Shown here piece after piece: positions 42,062 through 52,126 of a stretch of 64,000 bases of DNA. The DNA lies in the NCBI GenBank assembly GCA_020622105.1, contig JAHRYP010000001.1, positions 146,790 through 210,789 on the forward strand, in the 5' to 3' direction. A model generated the notes under the pieces. The model did no database searches. It was not told the origin of the DNA and saw nothing but the letters and a program-made list of their open reading frames with translations. The DNA comes from Methylotenera sp. (GTDB taxonomy: Bacteria > Pseudomonadota > Gammaproteobacteria > Burkholderiales > Methylophilaceae). Made by a program: the position numbers and the translations under genes. How positions within the stretch are numbered: position 1 is the first letter of the stretch; each line of letters begins with the position of its first letter.

Positions 42062-43387
42062 ATGAATTTATTGGATATCACGGAATTTAAAAACCGACGT
42101 CTAGGCTTGATGCAGAGTATGCAGACAGGTATTGCCATTATTCCGACGTCTCCGGAGGCGATTCGCAATCGTGATAGTCATTACCCATATCGCTTCGATA
42201 GTTACTTTTATTATCTTACCGGTTTTAAAGAACCTGAGTCATTGCTGGTGCTGCTTGCCGGTGATGTGAAAAAAGGTCAGGTACCGAAAAGTATTTTATT
42301 CTGCCGCGATAAAGACATGGAACGCGAGATCTGGGATGGTTTCCGTTTTGGCCCTGCCGCTGTAGTTGCCGAGTTTGGTTTTGATGAGGCGTATTCGATT
42401 ACTCAGCTTGATGAAATCCTGCCTAAATTACTGGCAAATCAAGCTAAATTGTTCTATAGCTTGGGCGCAGATGCAGCTTGGGATGCAAGAGTCACCAACT
42501 GGCTGAATCAGGTCAAAGCACAGGTGCGTACCGGCATCAGTGCTCCCGATGATATTACCGACGTACGTAAGCTGCTCGATGAGATGCGATTGTTCAAGTC
42601 GCCTGCCGAACAGGCCGTGATGCGACATTCAGCCAGCATTGCTGCAGGTGCTCACAAACGAGCGATGCAAAAGGTGCGTGCCGGCAAAATGGAGTATGAG
42701 ATCGAGGCTGAGTTCTTGCATGAATTCTATCGCTTCGGTGCGCAAGCTCCCGCTTATACCAGTATTGTTGCGAGCGGCGCTAATGCCTGTACGTTGCACT
42801 ATAACGCTAATAATGCAAAATTGAATGACGGTGACCTGTTGCTGATAGATGCCGGTTGCGAACTGGATGGTTATGCTTCAGACATTACACGCACCTTCCC
42901 CGTCAATGGTAGATTCAGCGCAGCGCAAAAGGATGTGTATGAGTTGGTGCTGGCGGCACAGGCGGCAGCGATTGCTAAAGTGAACACGAACAGCCACTGG
43001 AATACGCCGCACGAGGCTGCTCTGGATGTGTTGGTGCAGGGTTTTATTGATTTTGGCTGGTGCAAGGGCAGTAAAGATGCTGTGCTGGAAAGTGGCGCCT
43101 ATCGGCAGTTTTATATGCATCGCACTGGGCACTGGCTGGGGCTGGATATGCATGATGCAGGTGAATACAAAGATAAAGCCGGTAACTGGCGCATGCTGGA
43201 GGCTGGCATGATGCTGACGGTAGAACCTGGCTGTTATATTCGCCCGGCAGATAACGTACCGGAACATTTCTGGAATATCGGTATCCGTATTGAGGATGAT
43301 GTACTGGTGACTGCGAATGGCTGCGATGTGATTACGATTGAGGCTCCAAAATCGGTGGCAGATATTGAAAGTGTAATGGCACAATAA
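42062..43387 (+). CDS. pepP: Xaa-Pro aminopeptidase PepP
   Basis: PepP removes N-terminal residues that precede proline. The 441-residue protein has the PepP N-terminal domain (YPYRFDSYFYYLTGFKEPESLLVL) and a C-terminal pita-bread domain. The five metal ligands are in LLIDAGCELDGYASDITRTFPVNG (two Asp), HRTGHWLGLDMHDAGEY (His), MLTVEPGCYI (Glu) and GIRIEDDVLVT (Glu). It precedes two ubiquinone hydroxylases, as in E. coli pepP-ubiH-ubiI. Its stop overlaps the next start by one base. Confidence 0.96.
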   Translation: MNLLDITEFKNRRLGLMQSMQTGIAIIPTSPEAIRNRDSHYPYRFDSYFYYLTGFKEPESLLVLLAGDVKKGQVPKSILFCRDKDMEREIWDGFRFGPAAVVAEFGFDEAYSITQLDEILPKLLANQAKLFYSLGADAAWDARVTNWLNQVKAQVRTGISAPDDITDVRKLLDEMRLFKSPAEQAVMRHSASIAAGAHKRAMQKVRAGKMEYEIEAEFLHEFYRFGAQAPAYTSIVASGANACTLHYNANNAKLNDGDLLLIDAGCELDGYASDITRTFPVNGRFSAAQKDVYELVLAAQAAAIAKVNTNSHWNTPHEAALDVLVQGFIDFGWCKGSKDAVLESGAYRQFYMHRTGHWLGLDMHDAGEYKDKAGNWRMLEAGMMLTVEPGCYIRPADNVPEHFWNIGIRIEDDVLVTANGCDVITIEAPKSVADIESVMAQ

Positions 43388-44550
43388 TGCTGGAAAATAA
43401 AGACATTGTGATTGTAGGCGGTGGCCCGATTGGCATGGTGCTATCGTTGCTGCTGGCAAAGCAGAACATTGGCAGCACTGTACTTGAGGTGCGCAAGCAG
43501 GGCGCTGCAAATCAGGATACGCGGGCGTTGGCGCTCTCTTTCGGCAGCAGACGCATTCTCGAAAAGCTGGGTGTGTGGCAATCATTGACGCCGCATGCTA
43601 CTGCTATTAATACTATACATGTGTCACAGCAGGGCAGTATCGGGCGTAGCGTGTTACGCGCAGTGGATTATAAGCAGGAAGCACTTGGTTATGTGTTGTC
43701 TTATGGTGCATTATGCACGGTTTTAAATACACAGATAGCGGACTCTCCTGTGATTCATTTAGTCGATGAGGCGCAGGCCGAGTCGATTACACACAATGCA
43801 GCGTATGCTGCTGTGCGCTATCAGCGGCATGGCGAACAGCACGACATACAAAGTTCGCTTGTAGTGCTGGCGGACGGTGGTCGTAGCCTGGAAGAAGTGG
43901 CGGGCTTGAAGCGCGATACCAAAGAGTATGGTCATGATGCGCTCATTACAAAAGTCAGTGCCGAGTTGCCGCATAATAATATTGCTTACGAACGCTTTAC
44001 CGCTAATGGGCCAATGGCCTTGTTGCCGAATGGTGAGCGTGACTTTTCATTGGTGTGGACTGGTGAAAAATCACGCATAGCGCCTTTACTGCAGTTAAGT
44101 GATGCCGAGTTTTTAGCGCAATTTCATGCTGAATTTGGTGACAGGGTTGGCCGTTTTTTAAGCGTAGAAAAACGCATGACATTCCCGCTAAAGTTATCGC
44201 AATTGCAGGCAAGCGATACACCACATTTGGTCGTGGTTGGTAATGCAGCGCAGACCATGCACCCCGTAGCGGGGCAAGGTTTTAATGTTGGCTTGCGCGA
44301 TGCTGAGGTGTTGGCGCGGCATATTGCTAATGCACCAGATCATATGGGTAGCAGCGAAATGCTGGCTGAATACCGTAGCAGCCGTAAAACCGATACCAAA
44401 CACGGCCTGTTATTTACTGATTTTCTGGTGAATATTTTCTCCAATGATATTTTAGGTGTATCGGCTTTAAGAAGCGCCGGTATTGGTATGTTTGATCTGG
44501 TGAAGCCAGTTAAACGATTCCTTGTCAGCAAAATGAGTTTTGGTAAATGA
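43387..44550 (+). CDS. ubiH: Ubiquinone-biosynthesis FAD hydroxylase (UbiH-like)
   Basis: This 387-residue class A flavoprotein monooxygenase hydroxylates the ubiquinone ring. It has the FAD-binding motif IVGGGPIGMVLSLLLA, the ALSFGSRRILEKLGVW helix region, DGGRSLEEV (modified DG motif) and GNAAQTMHPVAGQGFNVGLRDAEVLARHI. Which ring carbon it attacks cannot be decided from sequence; UbiH (C1) is suggested by position after pepP. It overlaps the next hydroxylase gene by 4 bases. Confidence 0.85.
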   Translation: MLENKDIVIVGGGPIGMVLSLLLAKQNIGSTVLEVRKQGAANQDTRALALSFGSRRILEKLGVWQSLTPHATAINTIHVSQQGSIGRSVLRAVDYKQEALGYVLSYGALCTVLNTQIADSPVIHLVDEAQAESITHNAAYAAVRYQRHGEQHDIQSSLVVLADGGRSLEEVAGLKRDTKEYGHDALITKVSAELPHNNIAYERFTANGPMALLPNGERDFSLVWTGEKSRIAPLLQLSDAEFLAQFHAEFGDRVGRFLSVEKRMTFPLKLSQLQASDTPHLVVVGNAAQTMHPVAGQGFNVGLRDAEVLARHIANAPDHMGSSEMLAEYRSSRKTDTKHGLLFTDFLVNIFSNDILGVSALRSAGIGMFDLVKPVKRFLVSKMSFGK

Positions 44551-45767
44551 GTGACAATATACTGAAAGCTGATGTGACTATTGTTGGTGCTGGCCTGGTT
44601 GGTCTGTCAGCGGCCGTTGCTATGCGTAAGGCTGGGCATGAAGTGGTGTTGGTCGATCAGCAGATGCACACAGCCGATAGTCCGCTAACTGATAGTGATA
44701 TCGATTGGGATCAGCGTATTTATGCAATTAGTCCGAAAAACGTGCAATGGTTAAGCAGTTTAGGTGTCTGGCAATTACTGGATACATCACGTATCGGTGA
44801 AATGCAGGCAATGGAAATATGGGGTGATGCGACAGCTACACCTTTATCTTTACTTGCCGAAGATGACAATGCTGATGATCTGGGTTTTATTATAGAAGAG
44901 CGGGCTTTAAGAAAAGCGCTGATGCAACAGGTACAGGCTTACGGTGTACGTACCTTGTTTGGTAATGAATGTATTGCTTTAAATGTGACGCCAAGGCTGG
45001 CAATATTGCAGCTGGATAATCAGCAGCTAGTAGAAAGCGCGTTGCTGATCGCTGCTGATGGCGTTAATTCATGGGTACGTCAGCAGCTTGGCATCGCGGT
45101 TGAGCAGAAACGGTATCAACAGACTGCAATCGTAGCAAACTTCACCACTGAAAAACCGCATGGCAATATTGCACGGCAATGGTTTAGACAAGACGGCGTT
45201 AGCCCAAGTGCAGGCGGACATTGCGGGATACTTGCCTGGTTGCCGCTACCGGGTAATAAAATTTCCATCGTGTGGTCAGCACCGAGTCAGTATGCTGAAT
45301 ATCTGATGCAGCTAGAGGCTTCGGCATTCAGCTATGAGGTAATGCAGGCCGGTAATGCGGCGTTAGGCCAGTTGACCATGATCAGTGCGCCTGCTGCTTT
45401 TCCGCTGGTGTTAAAAAAGGCTGAGGTGCTGGTTAAACACAGTGTTGTGCTGGCAGGTGATGCTGCACATCGTATTCACCCGATGGCGGGTCAGGGCGTT
45501 AATTTAGGTTTTCGTGATATTGTTGATCTGACGAAAATATTGTCTAGCCGACACTTGTACCAGCCGATTAACGATTGCAGCTTGTTAAAGGGCTATACAC
45601 GAATCAGAAAAGCGGATTTATCAAATATGCTGATGCTGACCAATGGTTTGTATCATTTGTTTGATAGCCAAAACCCAGCTGTACAGAAAGTAAGGAACTG
45701 GGGACTATCTGCGACTAATCAGCAGATTATCAAGAAAAAACTGGTTAGAGAGGCGATCACGCTTTAA
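44547..45767 (+). CDS. Second ubiquinone-biosynthesis FAD hydroxylase (UbiI/UbiF-like)
   Basis: This 406-residue paralogue of the preceding gene has VTIVGAGLVGLSAAVAMRKAG (FAD), DQRIYAISPKNVQWLSSLGVW, AADGVNSWVRQQLGI (intact DG motif) and GDAAHRIHPMAGQGVNLGFRDIVDL. The pair presumably covers two different ring hydroxylations. UbiI, UbiF and UbiL/M families are hard to separate by eye, so no symbol is given. The gene overlaps the upstream one by ATGA, implying coupled translation. Confidence 0.85.
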   Translation: MSDNILKADVTIVGAGLVGLSAAVAMRKAGHEVVLVDQQMHTADSPLTDSDIDWDQRIYAISPKNVQWLSSLGVWQLLDTSRIGEMQAMEIWGDATATPLSLLAEDDNADDLGFIIEERALRKALMQQVQAYGVRTLFGNECIALNVTPRLAILQLDNQQLVESALLIAADGVNSWVRQQLGIAVEQKRYQQTAIVANFTTEKPHGNIARQWFRQDGVSPSAGGHCGILAWLPLPGNKISIVWSAPSQYAEYLMQLEASAFSYEVMQAGNAALGQLTMISAPAAFPLVLKKAEVLVKHSVVLAGDAAHRIHPMAGQGVNLGFRDIVDLTKILSSRHLYQPINDCSLLKGYTRIRKADLSNMLMLTNGLYHLFDSQNPAVQKVRNWGLSATNQQIIKKKLVREAITL

Positions 45768-45836
45768 TCTGCGCGTGATTGTAGTGTGTGTGGTTGAAAT
45801 GGATAGGCTTAATAGTAATTATATAAAGGAAATTGA

Positions 45837-46556
45837 ATGTTAAAAAAATTAGTCAGCATTGCTTTGCTTAGTTCACTTTCAACCTTTGCCATGGCTGACG
45901 AGGCTAGTGTGAAAAAAGCTGTTGAAAGCGCATATCCAAAATTCAAGGTAGATAAAGTCACTAAAACGCAATATGCGGGCTTATATGAGGTGTTTATGGC
46001 TGGCCAGATTATCTACACCGATGAAAAGCTGACCTTTTTAATCGCTGAAGGTCGTTTAGTCGATCCGAAAACAAAAAAAGATATCACGGGTGAACGCTTG
46101 GAAGAGTTGACCAAGATTGACTTTAATAGCTTACCGCTAGATCAGGCGATTAAAGTCGTCAAAGGTAACGGCAGCCGTAAGCTGGTGGTGTTTTCAGATG
46201 TAGATTGCCCATATTGCAAACGTTTGGAGCGTAACGAGCTGGCTAATATTACTGATGTAACTGTTTATACTTTCCTCTATCCCATCGAGCAATTGCATCC
46301 GGATGCAGCGAATAAATCTAAACTGATCTGGTGTGCGAACAATCGTGTAAAGGCATGGGAAGACTGGATTTTACGAGATCAATTGCCAAGTTCTGCAGGT
46401 AATTGTGAAGTACCATTGGAGAAGGTGGGTCAACTGGCAAAGAGAGCAGGAGTTACCAGTACGCCAACTCTGATTTTTGCTGATGGTAAACGTATGTTGG
46501 GCGCGCAGCCTTATAAAGAAATAGAGCGCATGTTGACTGCAGCAGCTAAAAAATAA
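45837..46556 (+). CDS. dsbC: Thiol:disulfide interchange protein DsbC
   Basis: DsbC is the periplasmic disulfide isomerase. The 239-residue precursor has a signal peptide ending FAMA-DE, the N-terminal dimerisation domain (about 21-80) and a thioredoxin fold with active site VDCPYCKRLE. The cis-proline is in TSTPTLIFADG. A second cysteine pair (WCANN and NCEVP) fits the structural disulfide of the family. It is a candidate isomerase for the LptD and pilin disulfides. AAGGA precedes ATG 45837. Confidence 0.96.
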   Translation: MLKKLVSIALLSSLSTFAMADEASVKKAVESAYPKFKVDKVTKTQYAGLYEVFMAGQIIYTDEKLTFLIAEGRLVDPKTKKDITGERLEELTKIDFNSLPLDQAIKVVKGNGSRKLVVFSDVDCPYCKRLERNELANITDVTVYTFLYPIEQLHPDAANKSKLIWCANNRVKAWEDWILRDQLPSSAGNCEVPLEKVGQLAKRAGVTSTPTLIFADGKRMLGAQPYKEIERMLTAAAKK

Positions 46557-46581
46557 GCATTTTGATTGTGTACATGTAAAT

Positions 46582-46609
46582 AAAAAACGACCATAAGTGG
46601 TCGTTTTTT
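46582..46609. terminator. Bidirectional terminator between dsbC and pilC
   Basis: A perfect 12-bp stem (46582-46593 with 46598-46609, loop TAAG) has A and T runs on its two sides, so it can end transcription from either convergent gene. Confidence 0.92.
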
Positions 46610-46632
46610 GTATTGTTGCTTACTTGGTGTTG

Positions 46633-47859
46633 TTAGCCGCCACTTACTACTTCGCCCAGTTTGAATATTGGCAGGTAAAGAGCAACTACCAGACCGCCGA
46701 TTAACGTACCAAGGACTACCATGATGAGAGGCTCCATCAAGCTTGCTAGAGCATCTACAGCATCATCTACTTCAGCCTCATAGAAGTCAGCAACTTTACT
46801 CAGCATTGAATCCAGAGCGCCTGATTCTTCTCCAATTGCTGTCATCTGCAGCACCATATTCGGAAAAACATTACTGTTTTGCATCGCAACTGTAAGGCTG
46901 GTACCGGTACTGATCTCACTCTGCACTTTTTTTGTTGCGTCATAGTAAACCCTGTTACCTGATGCGCCAGCTACAGAATCCAGTGCTTCAACTAGCGGAA
47001 CGCCTGCTGAAAACATCGTCGCTAATGTACGCGCAAATCGAGCAATTGTTGCTTTTCGGATCAACTCACCAAAGACTGGTACCTTAAGGATTAATCTGTC
47101 CATTGTCGCCTGCATAGCGATGGAGCGCTTCCATGTATAGAAGAAAAACCATAGACCGAATCCGATGGAACCAAATATTGCCCACCACCATTGTACAAAG
47201 CCATCAGAGATTGCCATCACCACCAGTGTTGGCCCTGGCAGGTCTGCACCAAAGCTGCTGAATAGTTCCTTAAAAGCCGGGACTACAAAAATCATGATGA
47301 CTGCGGTAATGACAAATGCAACAACAATAATTGAAATCGGATAAAAAAGTGCCGATTTAATTTTTGATTTGATCGCGAGGATTTTTTCTTTATAAGTTGC
47401 CAGTCTTTCTAATAATGTATCCAGAATACCAGCTTGCTCACCGGCGCCGATCAGGTTGCAAAATAACTGATCAAAATATAGCGGATATTTACGGAACGCT
47501 GTGCTCAGGCTACTGCCGGTTTCAACATCGGATTTAATATCAAGTAAAAGCTTTGCTACGGCCGGGTTGTTGTGACCTTTGCCAACAATATCGAATGATT
47601 GCAGTAACGGGACACCTGCCTTCATCATGGTTGCCAATTGACGCGTAAATAGTGTGATATCTTTTTCGCTGACTTTACCCTTGCCGGCAAAACTGCTTTG
47701 CTTTTTAACTTTAGTAACAGTAATACCCTGACGACGTAAGGTGGAATTTACCAGAGTCTCGCTCGCGGCTTTCATTTCACCTTTGGTTATTTTGCCTTTT
47801 TTGTCCTTACCTTCCCATAGGTAGGTAATTTCTTTTGTATTTTTAGGGTTGGCTGCCAT
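46633..47859 (-). CDS. pilC: Type IV pilus inner-membrane platform protein PilC
   Basis: PilC is the platform that PilB turns to assemble pilin. The 408-residue protein has two GspF/PilC domains (about 70-195 and 275-398), each with GVPLLQSFDIVGKG / GVPLVEALDSVAGAS-type starts. Three membrane segments are present: near 175-200, 215-240 and 378-400. FTRQLATMMKAGVPLLQS is the family signature. It is downstream of pilB; pilD is not present in the window. Confidence 0.96.
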   Translation of the reverse strand: MAANPKNTKEITYLWEGKDKKGKITKGEMKAASETLVNSTLRRQGITVTKVKKQSSFAGKGKVSEKDITLFTRQLATMMKAGVPLLQSFDIVGKGHNNPAVAKLLLDIKSDVETGSSLSTAFRKYPLYFDQLFCNLIGAGEQAGILDTLLERLATYKEKILAIKSKIKSALFYPISIIVVAFVITAVIMIFVVPAFKELFSSFGADLPGPTLVVMAISDGFVQWWWAIFGSIGFGLWFFFYTWKRSIAMQATMDRLILKVPVFGELIRKATIARFARTLATMFSAGVPLVEALDSVAGASGNRVYYDATKKVQSEISTGTSLTVAMQNSNVFPNMVLQMTAIGEESGALDSMLSKVADFYEAEVDDAVDALASLMEPLIMVVLGTLIGGLVVALYLPIFKLGEVVSGG

Positions 47860-47924
47860 GATGATTTCCTGTGCGATTTATTTCGCGTTTTGAGTCATAT
47901 TTATTTTTATAGAAAACTGGAAAG

Positions 47925-49643
47925 CTATTCATTGGTACAAGCTTCAACTTCTTCGATGGAGGTTAATCCCTGTATCACTTTTAATACACCAGAACGGCGT
48001 AAGTCATTTACACCCTCCGCCCTTGCCTGATCTGCAATGTCGTGTGCGGTGCCATTTTTCATGATGATCCGGCTGATAGCATCGGTTACCGGCATCACTT
48101 GATAAATGCCGACGCGACCTTTGTAGCCAGAGTTGCATAGCTCGCAACCATCCGGATTATGCCCATAAAGCTGCCAGTCTTCTTTGAAGTCATCCTCAAT
48201 AAATCCGACGCGTAATAATGCTTCTTTTGGAACCGATAACGGAATTTTACAATGTTTACATAAGCGTCTTGCCAAGCGCTGTGCAGTAATGAGCGAAACA
48301 GCAGACGCAATGTTGAAGGGAGCAACCCCCATATTCAGCAAACGTGTAAGCGTTGACGGTGCATCATTGGTGTGCAGTGTAGAGAGCACCATGTGTCCTG
48401 TTGATGCGGCTTTAATTGCCATATCTGCTGTTTCAAGATCGCGAATTTCACCGATCATGATAATGTCAGGATCCTGACGTAAGAAAGATTTCAATGCCGC
48501 AGCAAAAGTGAGACCTTGTTTATCATTGACATTGACCTGATTAATGCCGGCTAACGGAATCTCGCATGGATCCTCCGCTGTGGAAATATTAACGCCAGGA
48601 TTATTCAGGATGTTGAGGCAGGTATAGAGTGAAACTGTTTTACCGGAGCCGGTCGGACCAGTCACGAGTACCAGGCCATATGGGCGGTTAACAGCATTTA
48701 ACAGGCGCTCTTTTTGAAGCGGCTCATAACCGAGCGCTTCAATGCCAAGCGTCGCACTGCTTGGGTCAAGAATACGCATTACGATTTTCTCGCCGTGAAT
48801 GAGCGGCAGTGTACTTACGCGGAAATCAATGGTACGTGATTTTGATAGCACCAGCTTCATACGGCCATCTTGCGGTATGCGCTTCTCGGAGATGTCCATG
48901 CTGGAGATTACTTTAATACGGGATGCGAGTTTTTCTTTGATCGCAAGCGGCGGCTGCGTTATTTCACGGAGTATGCCATCGACGCGATAACGTACCCGGT
49001 AGAATTTTTCATAGGGTTCAAAGTGTAAGTCCGATGCGCCCATATTGATGGCATCCAGCAACATTTTGTTGAGGAACTTTACAACAGGCGCATCGTCAAC
49101 TTCTGAATCTACCGGAGCTTCTTCAATCTGTGAACTGTCATCACCAAAGCCAAAGTCACCATCATCGACCTCAAGAGACTTCAGGCTCTTGTCGCTGGAG
49201 GCTATAATTTTCTCGATCATGCGTCCAAGTTTGTCATCTTCAACAACGATAGGGGATACATTCATTCCCATCTGGAACTGAACGCTATCTAGGGCATGAA
49301 TGTTTGTTGGATCAGAAACCGCAACAAACAGTAAATTGTTACGAGAGTGCAAAGCTAGTACACGATTGCTTTGCATTAACTTGGCATCAATTTTTTTCGG
49401 CGGTAAGTAGTCCAGATTAAAAGCGTCTAAATTTAAATACGGAAAACCAAATGCCTTCGCTGCTGTTTCAGCAATTGTAAGCGGGTTAAGTTTTTTACTT
49501 TGAATCGCTTGTGAAATAAATGGGGTTTTGGAGTTGCGCGCCTGTTCTTCAATTGCTTTAGCCTCATCCTCGGAAAGTAGTTTTTCCTGAATTAAAGTAC
49601 GAGCGAGGCCACTCAATTTTGTTTGTGAGATAACAGTTGCCAT
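47925..49643 (-). CDS. pilB: Type IV pilus assembly ATPase PilB
   Basis: PilB is the extension motor. The 572-residue protein has an N-terminal MshEN-type domain (residues 1-160), Walker A GPTGSGKTVSLY, Asp box, Walker B IMIGEIRDLETADMAI, and His box STLHTNDAPSTLTRLLNMG. A tetracysteine zinc site is formed by CKHC and CELC (CKHCKIPL, CELCNSGYKGR). It starts a two-gene unit with pilC. Confidence 0.97.
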   Translation of the reverse strand: MATVISQTKLSGLARTLIQEKLLSEDEAKAIEEQARNSKTPFISQAIQSKKLNPLTIAETAAKAFGFPYLNLDAFNLDYLPPKKIDAKLMQSNRVLALHSRNNLLFVAVSDPTNIHALDSVQFQMGMNVSPIVVEDDKLGRMIEKIIASSDKSLKSLEVDDGDFGFGDDSSQIEEAPVDSEVDDAPVVKFLNKMLLDAINMGASDLHFEPYEKFYRVRYRVDGILREITQPPLAIKEKLASRIKVISSMDISEKRIPQDGRMKLVLSKSRTIDFRVSTLPLIHGEKIVMRILDPSSATLGIEALGYEPLQKERLLNAVNRPYGLVLVTGPTGSGKTVSLYTCLNILNNPGVNISTAEDPCEIPLAGINQVNVNDKQGLTFAAALKSFLRQDPDIIMIGEIRDLETADMAIKAASTGHMVLSTLHTNDAPSTLTRLLNMGVAPFNIASAVSLITAQRLARRLCKHCKIPLSVPKEALLRVGFIEDDFKEDWQLYGHNPDGCELCNSGYKGRVGIYQVMPVTDAISRIIMKNGTAHDIADQARAEGVNDLRRSGVLKVIQGLTSIEEVEACTNE

Positions 49644-49996
49644 ATTTAAAGTAAGTGTCGATTAGCTTGTGCGCTATTTTAATTATTTTTATATTGGATG
49701 AATGATGCACTTTACACTATTCTTTGTAAAGACTTTAACATACTGATGGTTTATAAATTTAGCAATTTTAGATTTGGCGCAACGCTTTAATTTAATTGAA
49801 AATTAATCAAGACGTATTTTAGAGATTAATTTCCTTAGCAAAGGGCTTGACATCTCTGAAAAACCAACTTATAAATATGGTTAGGTGTTTGAATTCGAGT
49901 TTTTTGTAGCCTGCTTTAATTTTAGTTACTGCGACTTCTGTTCTTGAGGCAAACTTTTTGGGGCGCCCCCCTTTGTATTATGTAAGGATGTATGAA
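49644..49996. other. pilB-csp divergent region with long csp leader
   Basis: This 353-base non-coding gap lies between divergent pilB and the cold-shock gene. It holds the csp promoter at 49847-49875, and from about 49883 a 5' leader of about 115 bases. A GGGGCGCCCC palindrome is at 49963-49972, just upstream of the ribosome-binding site. The pilB side is AT-rich, with no promoter I can call firmly. Confidence 0.6.
49847..49875 (+). promoter_or_regulatory. Sigma-70 promoter of the cold-shock gene
   Basis: A perfect -35 TTGACA (49847-49852), a 17-base spacer and a -10 TATAAA (49870-49875) are present. A start near 49883 gives a long leader, typical for cspA-type genes whose mRNA refolds in the cold. 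Confidence 0.75.
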
Positions 49997-50200
49997 ATGG
50001 CAACAGGTACCGTAAAATGGTTTAACGATTCTAAAGGTTTTGGTTTTATTACCCCAGATGATGGTGGTGACGATTTGTTCGCACACTTCTCTGCAATCGT
50101 GGAGTCCGGTTACAAAAGCCTTAAAGAAGGTCAACGCGTAAGCTTTGATTTGACTGAAGGCCCAAAGGGTAAACAAGCTTCAAATATTCAAAAGGCTTAA
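49997..50200 (+). CDS. Cold-shock protein (CspA family)
   Basis: This 67-residue CSD protein has the RNA-binding motifs [11 protein letters not shown] (RNP1) and DLFAHFSAI (RNP2). It acts as an RNA chaperone that melts structure. ATG 49997 ([11 protein letters not shown]) is the family's usual start and has AAGGA 8 bases upstream; in-frame upstream ATGs would only add non-conserved residues. A terminator follows at 50249. Confidence 0.96.
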   Translation: MATGTVKWFNDSKGFGFITPDDGGDDLFAHFSAIVESGYKSLKEGQRVSFDLTEGPKGKQASNIQKA

Positions 50201-50248
50201 GCCTAAAGATATATTAGGTTGATTATCTTGAGATGATCGACCAAGTTT

Positions 50249-50287
50249 AAACGGCACATAAAATATTATTTTATGTGCCGTTTTTTT
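50249..50287. terminator. Bidirectional terminator between csp and icd
   Basis: A perfect 15-bp stem (50249-50263 with 50269-50283, loop TATTA) is followed by a T run. It serves the convergent csp and icd genes. Confidence 0.93.
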
Positions 50288-50316
50288 ATTTTTAATGCTT
50301 GTATTATTGGTGGTGC

Positions 50317-51570
50317 TTACATGTTTGCGATAATTTCATCACCAAATTCTGACGTGCCCACTTGCGTTGCGTCTTCCATCTGCGTAGAGAAATCGCTAGT
50401 TACGCGTTTAGCCATAATCGCATTCGCAACACCCTTCAGTACCAGATCTGCTGCTTCTATCCAGCCCAAATGACGTAACATCATTTCAGCTGAAAGAATT
50501 AATGAGCTAGGGTTGGCAATGTTTTTGCCGGCAATTTTTGGTGCGGTGCCGTGTGTAGCTTCAAACATGGCTACCGTATCGCTCAAGTTGGCACCAGGTG
50601 CAATGCCGATGCCACCAACTTGTGCTGCTAAAGCATCACTCATGTAGTCGCCGTTCAGATTCAGCGTTGCAACTACATCATAATCTTGCGGGTGTAGCAG
50701 AATTTCCTGCAGGAATGCGTCAGCGATACAGTCTTTAATCACAATACCATTAGGCAGTTTGCACCATGGACCACCGTCAATTTCAATGGCGCCGAATTCC
50801 TGCTTCGCAACCTCGTAGCCCCAATCCCTGAAGCCACCTTCAGTAAACTTCATGATATTGCCTTTGTGGGCAATAGTGACAGACTTGCGGTTATTATCAA
50901 TTGCATATTGAATCGCTTTGCGCACTAAGCGTTTGCTACCGTCAATCGATACCGGTTTGATACCAATTGCAGATGACTCCGGGAAGCGGATTTTTTTGCG
51001 CACACCCATATCACTTAAGAAATTGATCACTTTTTCAACTTCATCGCTACCCGCTGCCCATTCAATACCGGCATAGATGTCTTCAGTGTTCTCGCGGAAA
51101 ATTACCATGTCAGTTTTTTCAGGGTGTTTCACCGGGCTTGGTACGCCGGTAAAATATTGTACCGGGCGCAGGCAGACGTAAAGATCCAGCTCCTGGCGCA
51201 GGGTTACGTTGAGTGAACGAATGCCACCGCCTACCGGCGTGGTCAGTGGGCCTTTAATTGAAATTACATAATCACGTACGGCTTGCATGGTCTCGCTTGG
51301 AAGCCATGTATCTTTGCCATCCTGATCTTTACCATAGACTTTTACCGCTTTTTCACCGGCAAAAACTTCCATCCATGAGATTTTTCGTGTGCCGTTGTAA
51401 GCTTTATTTACGGCAGTATCTACGACCTTGATCATTGGTGGGGTAATATCGACACCTATACCATCACCTTCAATAAATGGGATAATCGGGTGATTCGGCA
51501 CATTGAGCGAATTATCTGCATTTACAGTAATTTTTTCGCCAGTAGCTGGTTTGATAATTTTAGAAGTCAT
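50317..51570 (-). CDS. icd: Isocitrate dehydrogenase (NADP+)
   Basis: Icd oxidises isocitrate to 2-oxoglutarate. The 417-residue protein is the E. coli-type homodimeric form: [39 protein letters not shown] (the serine phosphorylated by AceK in E. coli lies here), [17 protein letters not shown], and [25 protein letters not shown]. The coenzyme region is [22 protein letters not shown]. It is divergent from rluE. Confidence 0.97.
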   Translation of the reverse strand: MTSKIIKPATGEKITVNADNSLNVPNHPIIPFIEGDGIGVDITPPMIKVVDTAVNKAYNGTRKISWMEVFAGEKAVKVYGKDQDGKDTWLPSETMQAVRDYVISIKGPLTTPVGGGIRSLNVTLRQELDLYVCLRPVQYFTGVPSPVKHPEKTDMVIFRENTEDIYAGIEWAAGSDEVEKVINFLSDMGVRKKIRFPESSAIGIKPVSIDGSKRLVRKAIQYAIDNNRKSVTIAHKGNIMKFTEGGFRDWGYEVAKQEFGAIEIDGGPWCKLPNGIVIKDCIADAFLQEILLHPQDYDVVATLNLNGDYMSDALAAQVGGIGIAPGANLSDTVAMFEATHGTAPKIAGKNIANPSSLILSAEMMLRHLGWIEAADLVLKGVANAIMAKRVTSDFSTQMEDATQVGTSEFGDEIIANM

Positions 51571-51586
51571 TCAAAATTTCCTAAGT

Positions 51587-52124
51587 ATGATAATTTTATT
51601 CAATAAACCTTTTAACGTCGTGTGCCAGTTCAGTGCGCATGACCTAAAACGGAAAGACGGGCACGCCATTAAAAGACTTCATTCCGATCCCCGATGTTTA
51701 TGCAGCCGGGCGTTTAGATACAGATTCAGAAGGATTGCTTATTTAACCGATGACGTATTACAACATCGTTTAGTGACCTAAATATAAAGAAATTAAAACT
51801 TACTGGGTTCAGGTGGAGGGCGCACCTGTAAACCTTGACCTGCAGCCTTTACGCGAAGGTGTGGATTTGGGTGATTTTTTTACCAGACCCGCTGAAGTTA
51901 AAATAATCAGTGAGCCGGAAAATCTATGGACACGTAATCCACCGATACGCGAACGTAAAGCGATTCCTACCACTTGGCTGGAAATCAGGATATCGGAAGG
52001 AAAAAATCGTCAGGTACGCCGCATGACTGCGAAAGTCGGGTTCCCGACTTTGCGCCTGATTCGTTATGCAATAGGTAATTACACGATTGATAATATTGAA
52101 ATTGGAAAATATAAGGTGCTGTAA
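51587..52124 (+). pseudogene. rluE: 23S rRNA pseudouridine synthase RluE, interrupted by several indels
   Basis: RluE makes pseudouridine 2457 in 23S rRNA. The N-terminus (MIILFNKPFNVVCQFSAHD, from ATG 51587) and the C-terminus ([42 protein letters not shown]) are clear, but in different frames. In between, the catalytic motif [13 protein letters not shown] is legible in another frame at about 51700-51745. It is followed by a stop caused by a missing T (LLI then TAA, where LLILTDD is expected) and further single-base losses up to about 51790. With about four indels corrected, a full-length protein results. The damage is confined to about 160 bases. Confidence 0.88.
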
Positions 52125-52126
52125 TA

